NCBI RefSeq assembly: GCF_008629655.1 | Contig: NZ_VWSG01000005.1 | Location: 62,001-126,000 of the forward strand | Source of the DNA: Paenimyroides baculatum | GTDB taxonomy: Bacteria; Bacteroidota; Bacteroidia; Flavobacteriales; Flavobacteriaceae | Reading direction: 5' to 3' | Length of the DNA stretch: 64,000 bases | In this document: piece by piece, positions 45,568 to 53,777 of the stretch | Layout: every line of letters starts with the position of its first letter | Position numbering within the stretch: the stretch's first letter is position 1 | Translations under genes and position numbers: made by a program | Notes under the pieces: model-generated | Databases searched by the model: none | What the model was told of the DNA's origin: nothing | What the model saw: only the letters and a program-made list of their open reading frames with translations

Positions 45568-46020
45568 ATGCAGAAAAGTATAAACATATTAAACAAACGT
45601 GCCAAATTTGAATTTGAGTTTATTGAAAAATATACGGCAGGAATTGTTTTGGCGGGAACCGAAATAAAATCGATACGTTTGGGGAAGGCATCTATTGCAG
45701 ACAGTTTTTGCGAGTTTCAAAATGGTGAATTATTCATGATTAATTCGCATGTGGAAGAATATTCGTTCGGAACGCATTACAACCACAAGGCAAAAAGCGA
45801 ACGCAAACTGCTTTTAAATAAAAAAGAATTAAAATCGTTAAATAAAAGTGTCCAGAATAAGGGTTTAACCATTGTACCACTGCGCTTGTTTACCAACGAA
45901 AAAGGCTTAGCTAAAGTTGAAATTGCTTTGGCAAAAGGTAAAAAACTATACGATAAACGCGAAACCATTAAAGACCGCGACAACAAAATTGATTTAGCCC
46001 GTTTAAAGAAAGCTTATTAG
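45568..46020 (+). CDS. smpB: SsrA-binding protein SmpB
   Basis: A 150-residue Smp[63 protein letters not shown] and the C-terminal tail [17 protein letters not shown], which enters the ribosomal mRNA channel. With tmRNA it rescues stalled ribosomes. No tmRNA gene is seen in the window. Confidence 0.97.
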   Translation: MQKSINILNKRAKFEFEFIEKYTAGIVLAGTEIKSIRLGKASIADSFCEFQNGELFMINSHVEEYSFGTHYNHKAKSERKLLLNKKELKSLNKSVQNKGLTIVPLRLFTNEKGLAKVEIALAKGKKLYDKRETIKDRDNKIDLARLKKAY

Positions 46021-46021
46021 G

Positions 46022-46065
46022 AAACTAATAAGTTTTTATTTTTGATAAAAAATGCAACTTATAAA
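46022..46065 (+). repeat. Direct repeat of promoter sequence, copy 1
   Basis: AAACTAATAAG, a T-run, TATTTTTG and then AACTTAT: the same order occurs at 46606-46648. Here TATTTTTG (46037-46044) acts as a probable -7 box seven bases before the LRR-lipoprotein ATG. Confidence 0.6.
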
Positions 46066-46612
46066 TAAACAACTAAATAAAATAATTTTATTGTTATCAA
46101 TTGTAACTTTATCCGTTTCATGTAAATCGCACAGAAATGAATTGAAGATAGATTTAAAGGATAAAAAATTAACCGAAATTCCGAATAGTGTATTTGAAAA
46201 TAAAAATTTGACAGACTTAGATCTTGGTGCAAATGAAATCGTTATCTACCCACCATTATCTGTGCAAGTAGATGAAAATCAAAATCAAATTTCAGAATTA
46301 CCCGAAAGAATATCTGAATTAACTCAATTAAAAAAGTTAATTTTAAACTCAAACAAACTTACGACGCTCCCTTATTCAATTATAAAACTTGAAAATTTAG
46401 AAGTTTTAGATTTAGCGTTAAACAAAGATCTAAATATAATAAACGAAATCCCAAAACTTAATAAGTTACCTAAACTTAGAGTCTTAATAATTGCGGATAC
46501 TAAACTTAATTCAAGTGATCTAAATTTAATTCAAGAAACATTAAATAAGAATATTAAATTAATTTACACAGTTGAAGAGTATTTTGATTATTTGGAAAAT
46601 GATACAAACTAA
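46052..46612 (+). CDS. Leucine-rich-repeat lipoprotein
   Basis: A 186-residue protein with a lipoprotein signal (IILLLSIVTLSVSC, Cys24) and then three or four LRR-like units: LTEIPNSVFENKNLTDLDLG, ISELPERISELTQLKKLIL, NKLTTLPYSIIKLENLEVLD and INEIPKLNKLPKLRVLIIA. The second unit is interrupted by a stretch IVIYPPLSVQVDENQ that breaks the repeat. Probably surface-exposed and protein-binding; in Flavobacteria such genes form variable families. Base composition is more AT-rich than neighbours. Its promoter sequence is repeated right after it. Confidence 0.8.
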   Translation: MQLINKQLNKIILLLSIVTLSVSCKSHRNELKIDLKDKKLTEIPNSVFENKNLTDLDLGANEIVIYPPLSVQVDENQNQISELPERISELTQLKKLILNSNKLTTLPYSIIKLENLEVLDLALNKDLNIINEIPKLNKLPKLRVLIIADTKLNSSDLNLIQETLNKNIKLIYTVEEYFDYLENDTN

Positions 46613-46648
46613 TAAGTTTTTTTATTTTTGATTAAATTATAACTTATG
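46606..46648 (+). repeat. Direct repeat of promoter sequence, copy 2
   Basis: Same order as copy 1 (AAACTAATAAG, T-run, TATTTTTG at 46623-46630, AACTTAT). It starts at the LRR gene stop and stands before the decayed ORF at 46650. Confidence 0.6.
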
Positions 46649-46649
46649 A

Positions 46650-46998
46650 ATGATTAATAAATCAATTCGATACAGAAAAATTAAAGGAAAATGCATATTT
46701 TGGATTTTTTGATGATGATGGATATGATTACATTAAAGCCAATAAAGAAGGCTTAATGTTATATGCGATAATTTAATTATTGCTTCTGAAAAAATTGAAA
46801 AAATATCTAATTCTAATGCTATCCGAGAGACTATACCATTTGGGATAAATGAAAAATGGAGAACGTCCAAATGTTATAGAACCCACAAAATCTAACTTTT
46901 TTGAAAAGCTCATTCCAATTGGTTGTTTTTTACTTTTTATAATTTTTGGAGTATCATTTTTTGTTGGCTTGGCAGAAATAATTAGTTGGTTTGAGTAA
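46650..46998 (+). pseudogene. Decayed small membrane-protein gene
   Basis: In this 390-bp gap, coding-like pieces lie in successive frames. Frame 1 reads NQFDTEKLKENAYFGFFDDD and YDYIKANKEGLMLYA before a stop near 46776; a second frame gives DNLIIASEKIEKISNSNAIRE; a third gives PNVIEPTKSNFFEKLIPIG followed by a membrane helix (FLLFIIFGVSFFVGLAEII) and stop at 46998. I read it as a gene of about 115 residues broken by at least two indels. It follows the duplicated promoter. Confidence 0.55.
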
Positions 46999-47003
46999 AC
47001 GCA

Positions 47004-47648
47004 CTACCTATTCTTATCTTCTAACATAGGTACAAACTTAAAATCTCCAAATTCGTGTTGTTCAAAATGCGTTTGCGATGTTCTTACTAACAACGTCATT
47101 ACCTGAACATCATCTCCCACCGGAATAACCAACCTACCTCCTATTTTTAATTGAGCCAATAAAGGTTGTGGAACAAACGGCGCGCCGGCTGTAACAATTA
47201 TACCATCAAACGGAGCATCTTTAGGTAAACCTTTGTATCCGTCACCAAATGAAACCACTCGTGGGCGATAGCCTAATTTTGGTAATAAAACCGATGTTTT
47301 TCTGTATAATTCATTTTGGCGTTCAATAGTAAAAACCTTTGCGCCCATTTTGCACAAAACCGCCGTTTGATAGCCCGATCCTGTGCCAATTTCCAACACT
47401 TTATCATCAGCTTTAACCTGCAACAACTGTGACTGAAAAGCAACAGTGTAAGGTTGCGAAATTGTTTGTCCGGCACCAATAGGAAAAGCAGTGTCTTGGT
47501 ATGCAAAATCCTGAAAACCCGATTCTAAAAACAAATGGCGCGGCACAGCATTCATAGCGTTTAAAACATTGGTGTCGTAAATGCCTTTTTCTGCCAATAA
47601 TTTTACCAACTGGTTTCGTAAACCTTGATGTTTTGCGGTGTCTTTCAC
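47004..47648 (-). CDS. pcm: Protein-L-isoaspartate O-methyltransferase
   Basis: A 214-residue PCMT: NAVLNAMNAVPRHLFLE-like start (VLNAMNAVPRHLF), FPIGAGQTISQPYTVA (isoaspartyl site) and VLEIGTGSGYQTAVLCKMG (SAM site), then DGIIVTAGAPFVPQPLLAQL. It methylates isoaspartyl residues to begin their repair. It is a single minus gene with a TAATTTTG box upstream. Confidence 0.96.
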   Translation of the reverse strand: MKDTAKHQGLRNQLVKLLAEKGIYDTNVLNAMNAVPRHLFLESGFQDFAYQDTAFPIGAGQTISQPYTVAFQSQLLQVKADDKVLEIGTGSGYQTAVLCKMGAKVFTIERQNELYRKTSVLLPKLGYRPRVVSFGDGYKGLPKDAPFDGIIVTAGAPFVPQPLLAQLKIGGRLVIPVGDDVQVMTLLVRTSQTHFEQHEFGDFKFVPMLEDKNR

Positions 47649-47673
47649 GTTTTAAAGAAGTTTTTCAGTGCAT

Positions 47674-47681
47674 CAAAATTA
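47674..47681 (-). promoter_or_regulatory. -7 promoter box of pcm
   Basis: TAATTTTG on minus, a TAnnTTTG match, 25 bases before the pcm ATG. Confidence 0.55.
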
Positions 47682-47778
47682 CATATATTTTCAAAGTTAA
47701 CACAACGTTTTCGGTAGAATATTTTTAACATCTGCGTAACTTTCAGCTAATAAAACACTTCGGTTTTCAAATATATTC

Positions 47779-47786
47779 TAACTTTG
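47779..47786 (+). promoter_or_regulatory. -7 promoter box that fixes the start of the Gfo/Idh gene
   Basis: TAACTTTG, a perfect TAnnTTTG match, 15 bases before the ATG at 47802. A possible TTG start at 47784 falls inside this box and can therefore be discarded. Confidence 0.7.
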
Positions 47787-47801
47787 CAAAAAACATTCAT
47801 T

Positions 47802-48767
47802 ATGTTAAAAATTGGCGTATTAGGCGCAGGTCATTTAGGAAAAATCCATTTACGGTTGTTAAATCAATCATCAAAATACGAATTGGTCGGTTTTTACGAT
47901 CCATCTAAAGAAAATGCCGAAAAAGTTTCTGCAGAATTCGGTTATAAATCATTTGATACTATTAGCGATTTAATTGCAGCAGTTGATGTGGTTGATATTG
48001 TAACGCCTACCCTTTCGCATTACCATTGTGCGGTTGAAGCTGTAAAAGCGGGCAAGCATATCTTTCTGGAAAAACCAATTTCGAATACGATTGAAGAAGC
48101 CGAACATATTATTGAACTTGCAAAAGAATATAGTGTAAAAGGACAAGTTGGTCATGTGGAACGATTTAATCCTGCATTTAAAGCGGTGAAAGATAAAATT
48201 CACAATCCAATGTTTATAGAAACGCACCGTTTGGCTGAATTTAATCCTCGCGGCACCGATGTTCCTGTGGTTTTAGATTTAATGATTCACGATATCGATG
48301 CCATTTTAAGCGTTGTAAAATCGCCGGTTAAAAATATTCATGCAACGGGAACTGCTGTAATTAGTGATTCACCCGATATTGCCAATGCACGTATTGAGTT
48401 TGAAAACGGTTGTGTTGCCAATGTAACATCGAGCCGAATTTCAATGAAGAACATGCGTAAAGCTCGATTTTTTCAAAAAGATGCCTATATTTCTGTCGAT
48501 TACCTTGATAAAATCTGTGAAGTAGTAAAAATGAAAGATGCACCTGAAGTTCCGGGCGATTTCGATTTGATCCTTCAAAATGCAGAGGGAATTAAAAAAC
48601 AGATTTATTTCGATAATCCTTCGGTAGAAACCAACAATGCCATTTTAGATGAGTTGGAAACTTTTGCAGATGCCATCAACAACAACACAACACCAATTGT
48701 AACGTTAGAAGACGGCACAGAAGCGTTAAGAATTGCGTATCGCATCATTAATTGTTTCGGTAAATAA
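47802..48767 (+). CDS. Gfo/Idh/MocA-family oxidoreductase
   Basis: A 321-residue protein with N-terminal Rossmann GVLGAGHLGKIHLRLL, EKPIS (about 94, Lys-Pro of the family), EHVERFNPAF-like GHVERFNPAFKAVKDKI and a C-terminal substrate domain with RGTDVPVVLDLMIHDIDAIL. It reduces or oxidises a sugar or cyclitol-like substrate with NAD(P). The substrate is unknown. Start set at MLKIGVLGAG; see the promoter entry. Confidence 0.92.
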   Translation: MLKIGVLGAGHLGKIHLRLLNQSSKYELVGFYDPSKENAEKVSAEFGYKSFDTISDLIAAVDVVDIVTPTLSHYHCAVEAVKAGKHIFLEKPISNTIEEAEHIIELAKEYSVKGQVGHVERFNPAFKAVKDKIHNPMFIETHRLAEFNPRGTDVPVVLDLMIHDIDAILSVVKSPVKNIHATGTAVISDSPDIANARIEFENGCVANVTSSRISMKNMRKARFFQKDAYISVDYLDKICEVVKMKDAPEVPGDFDLILQNAEGIKKQIYFDNPSVETNNAILDELETFADAINNNTTPIVTLEDGTEALRIAYRIINCFGK

Positions 48768-48811
48768 ATTAAAAAAAGTATATTCGCATAAATTCGTATT
48801 AAAACATAAAA

Positions 48812-49699
48812 ATGAAAAATATAGCTGTAATTGGTGCAGGAACAATGGGTAACGGAATTGCTCATACGTTTGCACAAAAAGGATTTAAAGTTTGTTTAAT
48901 TGATATTTCGGACAAAGCAATAGAACGCGGAATGAACACGATTGTGTCTAATTTAGACCGTATGATTGCGAAAGGATCAATTACCGAAGCAGAGAAAAAA
49001 GCTACTATTGAGAATATTATTACTTATACCGATGTTAAAGACGGCGTTGTAAATGTAGATTTGGTTGTTGAAGCTGCTACAGAAAACATCAACCTAAAAC
49101 TGAACATCTTTAAAGAATTAAGCGAGGTTTGCAGAGAAGATGTTATTTTGGCATCGAACACCTCTTCTATTTCTATCACGCAGATCGCTGCGGTTGTTAA
49201 AAACCCGGAACGCGTAATTGGTATGCACTTTATGAATCCGGTGCCTATCATGAAATTGGTAGAAATTATCCGTGGGTATAACACTACAGATGAAGTTACC
49301 AAAAAAATCATGGATTTATCTTTAGCTTTAGGAAAAACACCAACCGAAGTTAACGATTATCCAGGTTTCGTTGCAAACCGTATTTTAATGCCAATGATTA
49401 ACGAATCTATCGAAACATTATACAACGGTGTTGCGGGTGTTAGTGAGATTGATACAGTAATGAAATTAGGAATGGCACACCCAATGGGACCATTACAGTT
49501 AGCTGATTTTATTGGTTTAGATGTTTGTTTATCGATCTTAAACGTAATGTACGACGGATTTAAAAACCCTAAATACGCTCCTTGTCCGTTATTGGTAAAC
49601 ATGGTTATGGCAGGAAAATTAGGAGTAAAATCAGGCGAAGGTTTCTACGATTATTCTGAAAGTAAAAAAGCAGAAAAAGTTGCAAAAATGTTTTCGTAA
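48812..49699 (+). CDS. 3-hydroxybutyryl-CoA dehydrogenase
   Basis: A 295-residue 3-hydroxyacyl-CoA dehydrogenase with AVIGAGTMGNGIAHTFAQKG (NAD site), ILASNTSSISIT, GMHFMNPVPIMKLVEIIRG (catalytic His), YPGFVANRILMPMINE and the C-terminal LGVKSGEGFYDY. It interconverts acetoacetyl-CoA and 3-hydroxybutyryl-CoA, used in fatty-acid or polyhydroxybutyrate/leucine pathways. 44 bases after the Gfo/Idh gene, possibly the same transcript. Confidence 0.95.
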   Translation: MKNIAVIGAGTMGNGIAHTFAQKGFKVCLIDISDKAIERGMNTIVSNLDRMIAKGSITEAEKKATIENIITYTDVKDGVVNVDLVVEAATENINLKLNIFKELSEVCREDVILASNTSSISITQIAAVVKNPERVIGMHFMNPVPIMKLVEIIRGYNTTDEVTKKIMDLSLALGKTPTEVNDYPGFVANRILMPMINESIETLYNGVAGVSEIDTVMKLGMAHPMGPLQLADFIGLDVCLSILNVMYDGFKNPKYAPCPLLVNMVMAGKLGVKSGEGFYDYSESKKAEKVAKMFS

Positions 49700-49720
49700 A
49701 AAAATAGAAAATAAAGTTTT

Positions 49721-49758
49721 AAAGACGATTGAACACTGTTCAATTGTCTTTTCTGTTT
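49721..49758 (+). terminator. Intrinsic terminator after the HBDH gene
   Basis: A 14-bp stem (AAAGACGATTGAAC / GTTCAATTGTCTTT, one G-T pair) with an ACT loop, then a T-rich tail. Confidence 0.85.
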
Positions 49759-49791
49759 TTTTAATTTATCTTGTAATGATTTCAAAACCTT

Positions 49792-49863
49792 GTCAAGCTG
49801 AACTTGATTCAGCTTCTCATTATTTATATTTGTTATGAGATTCCGAATCAAGTTCGGAATGAC
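49792..49863. repeat. Dispersed palindromic repeat, family A, copy 2
   Basis: A 72-bp copy of the element at 43744-43820: GCTGAACTTGATTCAGC hairpin, TCTCAT...ATGAGA inner pair, and TTCCGAATCAAGTTCGGAA with compensating changes on both arms. Between a terminator and the DUF1015 gene. Confidence 0.75.
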
Positions 49864-49905
49864 AAAAAATAGTACCTATTTATATTAAGTTTTTATTTTA
49901 AATAA

Positions 49906-51123
49906 ATGGCAGATATAATTCCTTTTAAAGCAGTTCGCCCGGCGGCAGATAAAGTTTCGTTGGTAACTACGCGTCCGTATGATGATTATTCGGCAGCCGA
50001 ACTGGCTTCGTGGCTCGATTTTAACCCGTTTTCATTTCTTCATATTGTTAATTTGGCGTTTATCAATCAGGAAAAGATCGATCCATTGCGTCGTTACAAA
50101 ATGGTTGCAACAAAATATCAGGATTTTAAACGTGACGGAATTTTAATTAAGGAAGAAAATCCGGCAATGTATCTGTATCAGATCAAATCGAAAAAAAATA
50201 ATTTCGTCGGAATTTTAGCAGGAACTTCGTTGAAAGATTACGAAACCAATGTGATTAAAAAACACGAAAATACCTTACAATACCGCGTTGAAAACTTAAA
50301 GGATTATTTTAACGAAACTCGGTTTAATACCGAGCCGGTTTTAATGATGTATCCAAATTGCGACGAATTGGAACTTTGGATTGCTCAAAAAATAAATCAA
50401 ACGCCTTTGTATGATTTTTCAACAACCAATCGCGAAAGACACGTACTTTGGAAAATTGATTCTGATGAAGAATTGAATTTTATTCAACAGACTTTTAAGG
50501 AAATTCCAAATTTATATATTGCCGACGGACATCATCGTTCTGCTACTTCAGATTTACTTTTAAAAGAAAACAGCAAGAATGCCAGCAATAATATGAATTA
50601 TTTTATGAGCTTTTTAATTTGCGAAAAGCTGATACAGATTAACGAATACAACCGATTAATTCATGATTTAAACGGTATGGAAACCCATGAATTTCTGAAT
50701 ATTTTAAATGAAAAATTCTCGGTTGAAAAAGTGCACGAATATTGGAAGCCCACAAAAAAATATACGTTTGGTATGTATTTAGAAGGATCGTTTTATTCGT
50801 TGACATTAAAAAACATTCCGAATAAAGAGCAGATAATCGACAATTTAGATGCGCAAATTCTGTACGACTTAATATTAAACCCTTTATTGAACATAAAAGA
50901 CTTAAGAACCGATAACAGAATTAGTTATATTCCGGGAAATAAAAATATTATGGAACTGGTAAATAAAGTTGACAACGGTGAATTTAAAATCGGATTTATA
51001 TTGTATCCATCATCGGTAAACGAAATTAAAACCCTTGCTGATAACGATTTAACCATGCCGCCAAAAAGTACATATATAGAACCAAAACTGCGCAACGGTT
51101 TAATTATCTATGAATTTCAATAA
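49906..51123 (+). CDS. DUF1015-family protein
   Basis: A 405-residue cytoplasmic protein with the DUF1015 marks: IIPFKAVRPAADKVSLVTTRPYDD split (FKAVRPAADKVSLVTTRPYD), LYIADGHHRSATSDLLLKE (about 205-225), and a C-terminal LRTDNRISYIPGN. The ADGHHR site looks catalytic or metal-binding, but the reaction is not known. Immediately upstream of the YggS gene (six bases), so the pair is probably co-transcribed; I recall DUF1015 genes near serA/serC in other Bacteroidota. Confidence 0.92.
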   Translation: MADIIPFKAVRPAADKVSLVTTRPYDDYSAAELASWLDFNPFSFLHIVNLAFINQEKIDPLRRYKMVATKYQDFKRDGILIKEENPAMYLYQIKSKKNNFVGILAGTSLKDYETNVIKKHENTLQYRVENLKDYFNETRFNTEPVLMMYPNCDELELWIAQKINQTPLYDFSTTNRERHVLWKIDSDEELNFIQQTFKEIPNLYIADGHHRSATSDLLLKENSKNASNNMNYFMSFLICEKLIQINEYNRLIHDLNGMETHEFLNILNEKFSVEKVHEYWKPTKKYTFGMYLEGSFYSLTLKNIPNKEQIIDNLDAQILYDLILNPLLNIKDLRTDNRISYIPGNKNIMELVNKVDNGEFKIGFILYPSSVNEIKTLADNDLTMPPKSTYIEPKLRNGLIIYEFQ

Positions 51124-51129
51124 ACGATT

Positions 51130-51789
51130 ATGTCAATAGCTGAAAACTTACAAAATATAAAAAACACTTTACCTGAAAATGTTCATTTGGTTGCGGTTTC
51201 TAAAACAAAACCAGTTGCCGATTTGTTGGAAGCCTATAATGCCGGACAACGAATTTTTGGAGAAAACAAAATTCAGGAAATGACCGAGAAATGGGAACAA
51301 ATGCCAAAAGACATTCAATGGCACATGATTGGTCACGTACAAACCAACAAGGTAAAATACATGGCACCTTATGTAAGTTTAATTCACGGAGTTGACAGTT
51401 TAAAATTATTGGTTGAAATTAACCGACAAGCAAAAAAATGGCGACGTGTAATTCCTTGTTTGTTACAGGTCTACATTGCAACCGAAGAATCGAAATTTGG
51501 TTTGGCGCACGATGAATTATTACAATTGATTCATTCAGAAGAATTTAAATCGTTAGAAAACATAAAAATAATCGGATTAATGGGAATGGCTTCTTTTACA
51601 GAAGATGCAGACGTAATTCGTAAGGAATTTCAATCATTAAAAGATATTTTCGATTATTTACAACCTTATCAATTGCCAAACTGTCATTTTCAACAACTTT
51701 CTATGGGAATGAGCGGCGATTATAAAATTGCGATTGAATGCGGAAGTACTATTGTACGTATTGGAAGTTCGATTTTTGGAGGAAGTTAA
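51130..51789 (+). CDS. YggS-family PLP-homeostasis protein
   Basis: A 219-residue PLP protein of the YggS/PROSC family, with LVAVSKTKPVADLLEAYNAG (PLP Lys), GENKIQEMTEKWEQMP, WHMIGHVQTNKVKY and LSMGMSGDYKIAIECGSTIV-like end (LSMGMSGDYKIAI). It buffers free pyridoxal phosphate and affects amino-acid balance. At 219 residues it is close to normal length. Confidence 0.95.
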   Translation: MSIAENLQNIKNTLPENVHLVAVSKTKPVADLLEAYNAGQRIFGENKIQEMTEKWEQMPKDIQWHMIGHVQTNKVKYMAPYVSLIHGVDSLKLLVEINRQAKKWRRVIPCLLQVYIATEESKFGLAHDELLQLIHSEEFKSLENIKIIGLMGMASFTEDADVIRKEFQSLKDIFDYLQPYQLPNCHFQQLSMGMSGDYKIAIECGSTIVRIGSSIFGGS

Positions 51790-51847
51790 TATAATTTGAA
51801 ATTATTTTTTTTGTAAATTTACTATTGAAATTAAATACACTAGTATT

Positions 51848-52081
51848 ATGAATTCAGCAGAATTAAAACTCAATCTAATCAATAAAATCACTCAAATTAC
51901 TGATGTAGTTCAATTAAAAGAATTGCTACAGTTACTTAAATTTCAGAGTGATGATACTGTTTATCATACAACCGAAGCAGAAAAAAAAGCTATTTTAGAA
52001 GGTAGAAATCAGATTAAAAAAGGTGAAATTCTATCACACACCGATGTTGAAAATGAAATTGACGAATGGTTGAGCAAATAG
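51848..52081 (+). CDS. Antitoxin-like protein of a ParE-type TA pair
   Basis: A 77-residue acidic helical protein (LKLNLINKITQITDVVQLKE; AILEGRNQIKKGEILSHTDV) of the kind found before RelE/ParE toxins in Bacteroidota. It lacks a clear ribbon-helix-helix start. The overlap of 16 bases with the toxin gene and the position first in the pair point to the antitoxin. An AT-rich TAAATTTA stretch lies upstream. Confidence 0.75.
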   Translation: MNSAELKLNLINKITQITDVVQLKELLQLLKFQSDDTVYHTTEAEKKAILEGRNQIKKGEILSHTDVENEIDEWLSK

Positions 52082-52350
52082 TTTGGACAGTTAAAGCAAA
52101 AGATGATTTAGCAGCAATTCTTAAATATTGGAACAATCGAAATAAATCAAAATCTTTCAGTATTAAACTAACTTCTTTGATATTTGAACAGCTAAATCTT
52201 TTAAAGGAATTTCCGCTAATTGGCAGAAAAACAGACATTAAAAATGTTTCTGTAAAGGTAATTCATAATTATCTGCTTTATTATGAAATTTTAGAAAACA
52301 CACTTTATATTCTTACAATTCAACATCAAAAACAAGATCAAAAAAAATAA
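52066..52350 (+). CDS. ParE/RelE-type toxin
   Basis: A 94-residue protein with the RelE/ParE pattern: IVWTVKAKDDLAAILKYWNN, LLKEFPLIGRKTDIKNV, VIHNYLLYYEILENTLYILT and IQHQKQDQKK. The LIGRKTD...R-less core is typical of the ParE side, whose members inhibit gyrase; RelE-type mRNA cleavage cannot be excluded. Starts inside the antitoxin gene, so translation is coupled. It could be on the losing side, but the frame is intact. Confidence 0.82.
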   Translation: MVEQIVWTVKAKDDLAAILKYWNNRNKSKSFSIKLTSLIFEQLNLLKEFPLIGRKTDIKNVSVKVIHNYLLYYEILENTLYILTIQHQKQDQKK

Positions 52351-52455
52351 ATACTTCTCTAAAAACAGATTAAACATAATTACTTGCTTCATTAACATTT
52401 TTCGTATTTTAGCCTTTAAGAAACCAGCCGTATTTTGGGCTGACAAACCAACAGA

Positions 52456-53775
52456 GTGTACGCAGTAATAGATATAGAAACCACCGGCGGGCAATTTAAT
52501 AAAGAAGGAATTACCGAAATTGCTATTTATAAGTTTGACGGTGTTGAAATTGTAGATCAGTTTATAAGTCTGGTTAACCCCGAAATTCCCATTCAGCCGT
52601 TTGTTGTTAAACTTACCGGTATAAACAATGCTATGTTGCGCCAGGCACCAAAGTTTTTTGAGGTTGCCAAACGCATCATTGAAATTACCGAAGGTTGCAT
52701 TATTGTTGCACACAACGCTCCGTTTGATTACCGAATTTTGAAATTGGAATTTGACCGTTTAGGCTACAAATTTCAAAAACCAACGCTGTGTACGGTTGAA
52801 ATGTCTAAAGTTTTATTGCCCGATGCGCAAGCGTACAGTTTGGGTAAATTGGTTCGATCTTTAGGAATTCCAATCGCTGATCGTCACAGAGCAAGCGGCG
52901 ACGCCATGGCTACGCTTAAACTTTTTAAACTGTTGTTAGATAAAGACATTGACAAACAAATTGTTAAGCAGCAAATTAAAAACGAAGTTCATCAGGGAAT
53001 ATCGCCTAAATTGTTCGATATTTTAGAGAATATCCCTGCAAGTATTGGTATTTTCTACGTTCATAACGATAAAGGAAACATCATTTTTATAGGAAAAAGC
53101 AGTAATATCCGTAAAAAATTAAATCAGATTTTTACTGCAGATACCAAAATTGCCAAACGTATTCAAAAAGAAGTTTATACGGTAACTTTTGAAGAAACAG
53201 GTAACGAATTAATCGCATTGTTGAAAGAGCGTGAAGAATTGCTGCACAACAAACCGGTTTTAAATCCAACACAACGAAAATCGCCTTTTTTATGGTCGGT
53301 TTATCAGGAAAAACTGGAAAACGGTTACGAAACCTTAAAGATTCATAAAAGCGATGGTCGTAAAAATGCCGTTCAATCTTTTAAAAATCAAAAAGGTGCA
53401 TTGCAGTTTATCAATGATCTGTATAAGGAAAACGAAATTGTAGAAGAAGTTCAAAACGCACTTTCATCTGCAGAAAACATCAATTACCCAACCGTTTTGC
53501 ACAACGAACTTTTCAGTTCATTATTAACATCAAACAAATTAAAACACAACAACATAATTATTGTTTTAAAAGGAAGAAACTTAAACGAAAAAAGTGCGGT
53601 TGTTATTGAGAACGGAATTTTTAAAGGATTTTGCTTTTTCGATCTGAATTATCAAATTCTAAATGCGCAGGTTTTAAGTAAAATCTTAATTCCGCTTATT
53701 TATACAAAAGATGTGTTAAATACGGTTAAGCATTATCTTTACACAAAAAAAGACTATAAAATTATATCGTTTTAG
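52456..53775 (+). CDS. DEDDh exonuclease fused to a GIY-YIG-like domain
   Basis: A 439-residue protein. Residues 1-165 form a DnaQ-like 3'-5' exonuclease with VIDIETTGG (D6, E8), AHNAPFDYRIL (D91) and DRHRASGDAMATL (H144, D149), the full DEDDh set. Residues about 193-275 are a GIY-YIG-like nuclease domain (IPASIGIFYVHNDKGNIIFI, then GKSSNIRKKLNQIF) in which the motif reads GIF...FIG. The rest is uncharacterised. UvrC/Cho-like proteins with such an exonuclease fusion occur in several phyla and suggest a DNA-repair role. The start is GTG. Confidence 0.9.
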   Translation: MYAVIDIETTGGQFNKEGITEIAIYKFDGVEIVDQFISLVNPEIPIQPFVVKLTGINNAMLRQAPKFFEVAKRIIEITEGCIIVAHNAPFDYRILKLEFDRLGYKFQKPTLCTVEMSKVLLPDAQAYSLGKLVRSLGIPIADRHRASGDAMATLKLFKLLLDKDIDKQIVKQQIKNEVHQGISPKLFDILENIPASIGIFYVHNDKGNIIFIGKSSNIRKKLNQIFTADTKIAKRIQKEVYTVTFEETGNELIALLKEREELLHNKPVLNPTQRKSPFLWSVYQEKLENGYETLKIHKSDGRKNAVQSFKNQKGALQFINDLYKENEIVEEVQNALSSAENINYPTVLHNELFSSLLTSNKLKHNNIIIVLKGRNLNEKSAVVIENGIFKGFCFFDLNYQILNAQVLSKILIPLIYTKDVLNTVKHYLYTKKDYKIISF

Positions 53776-53777
53776 GA

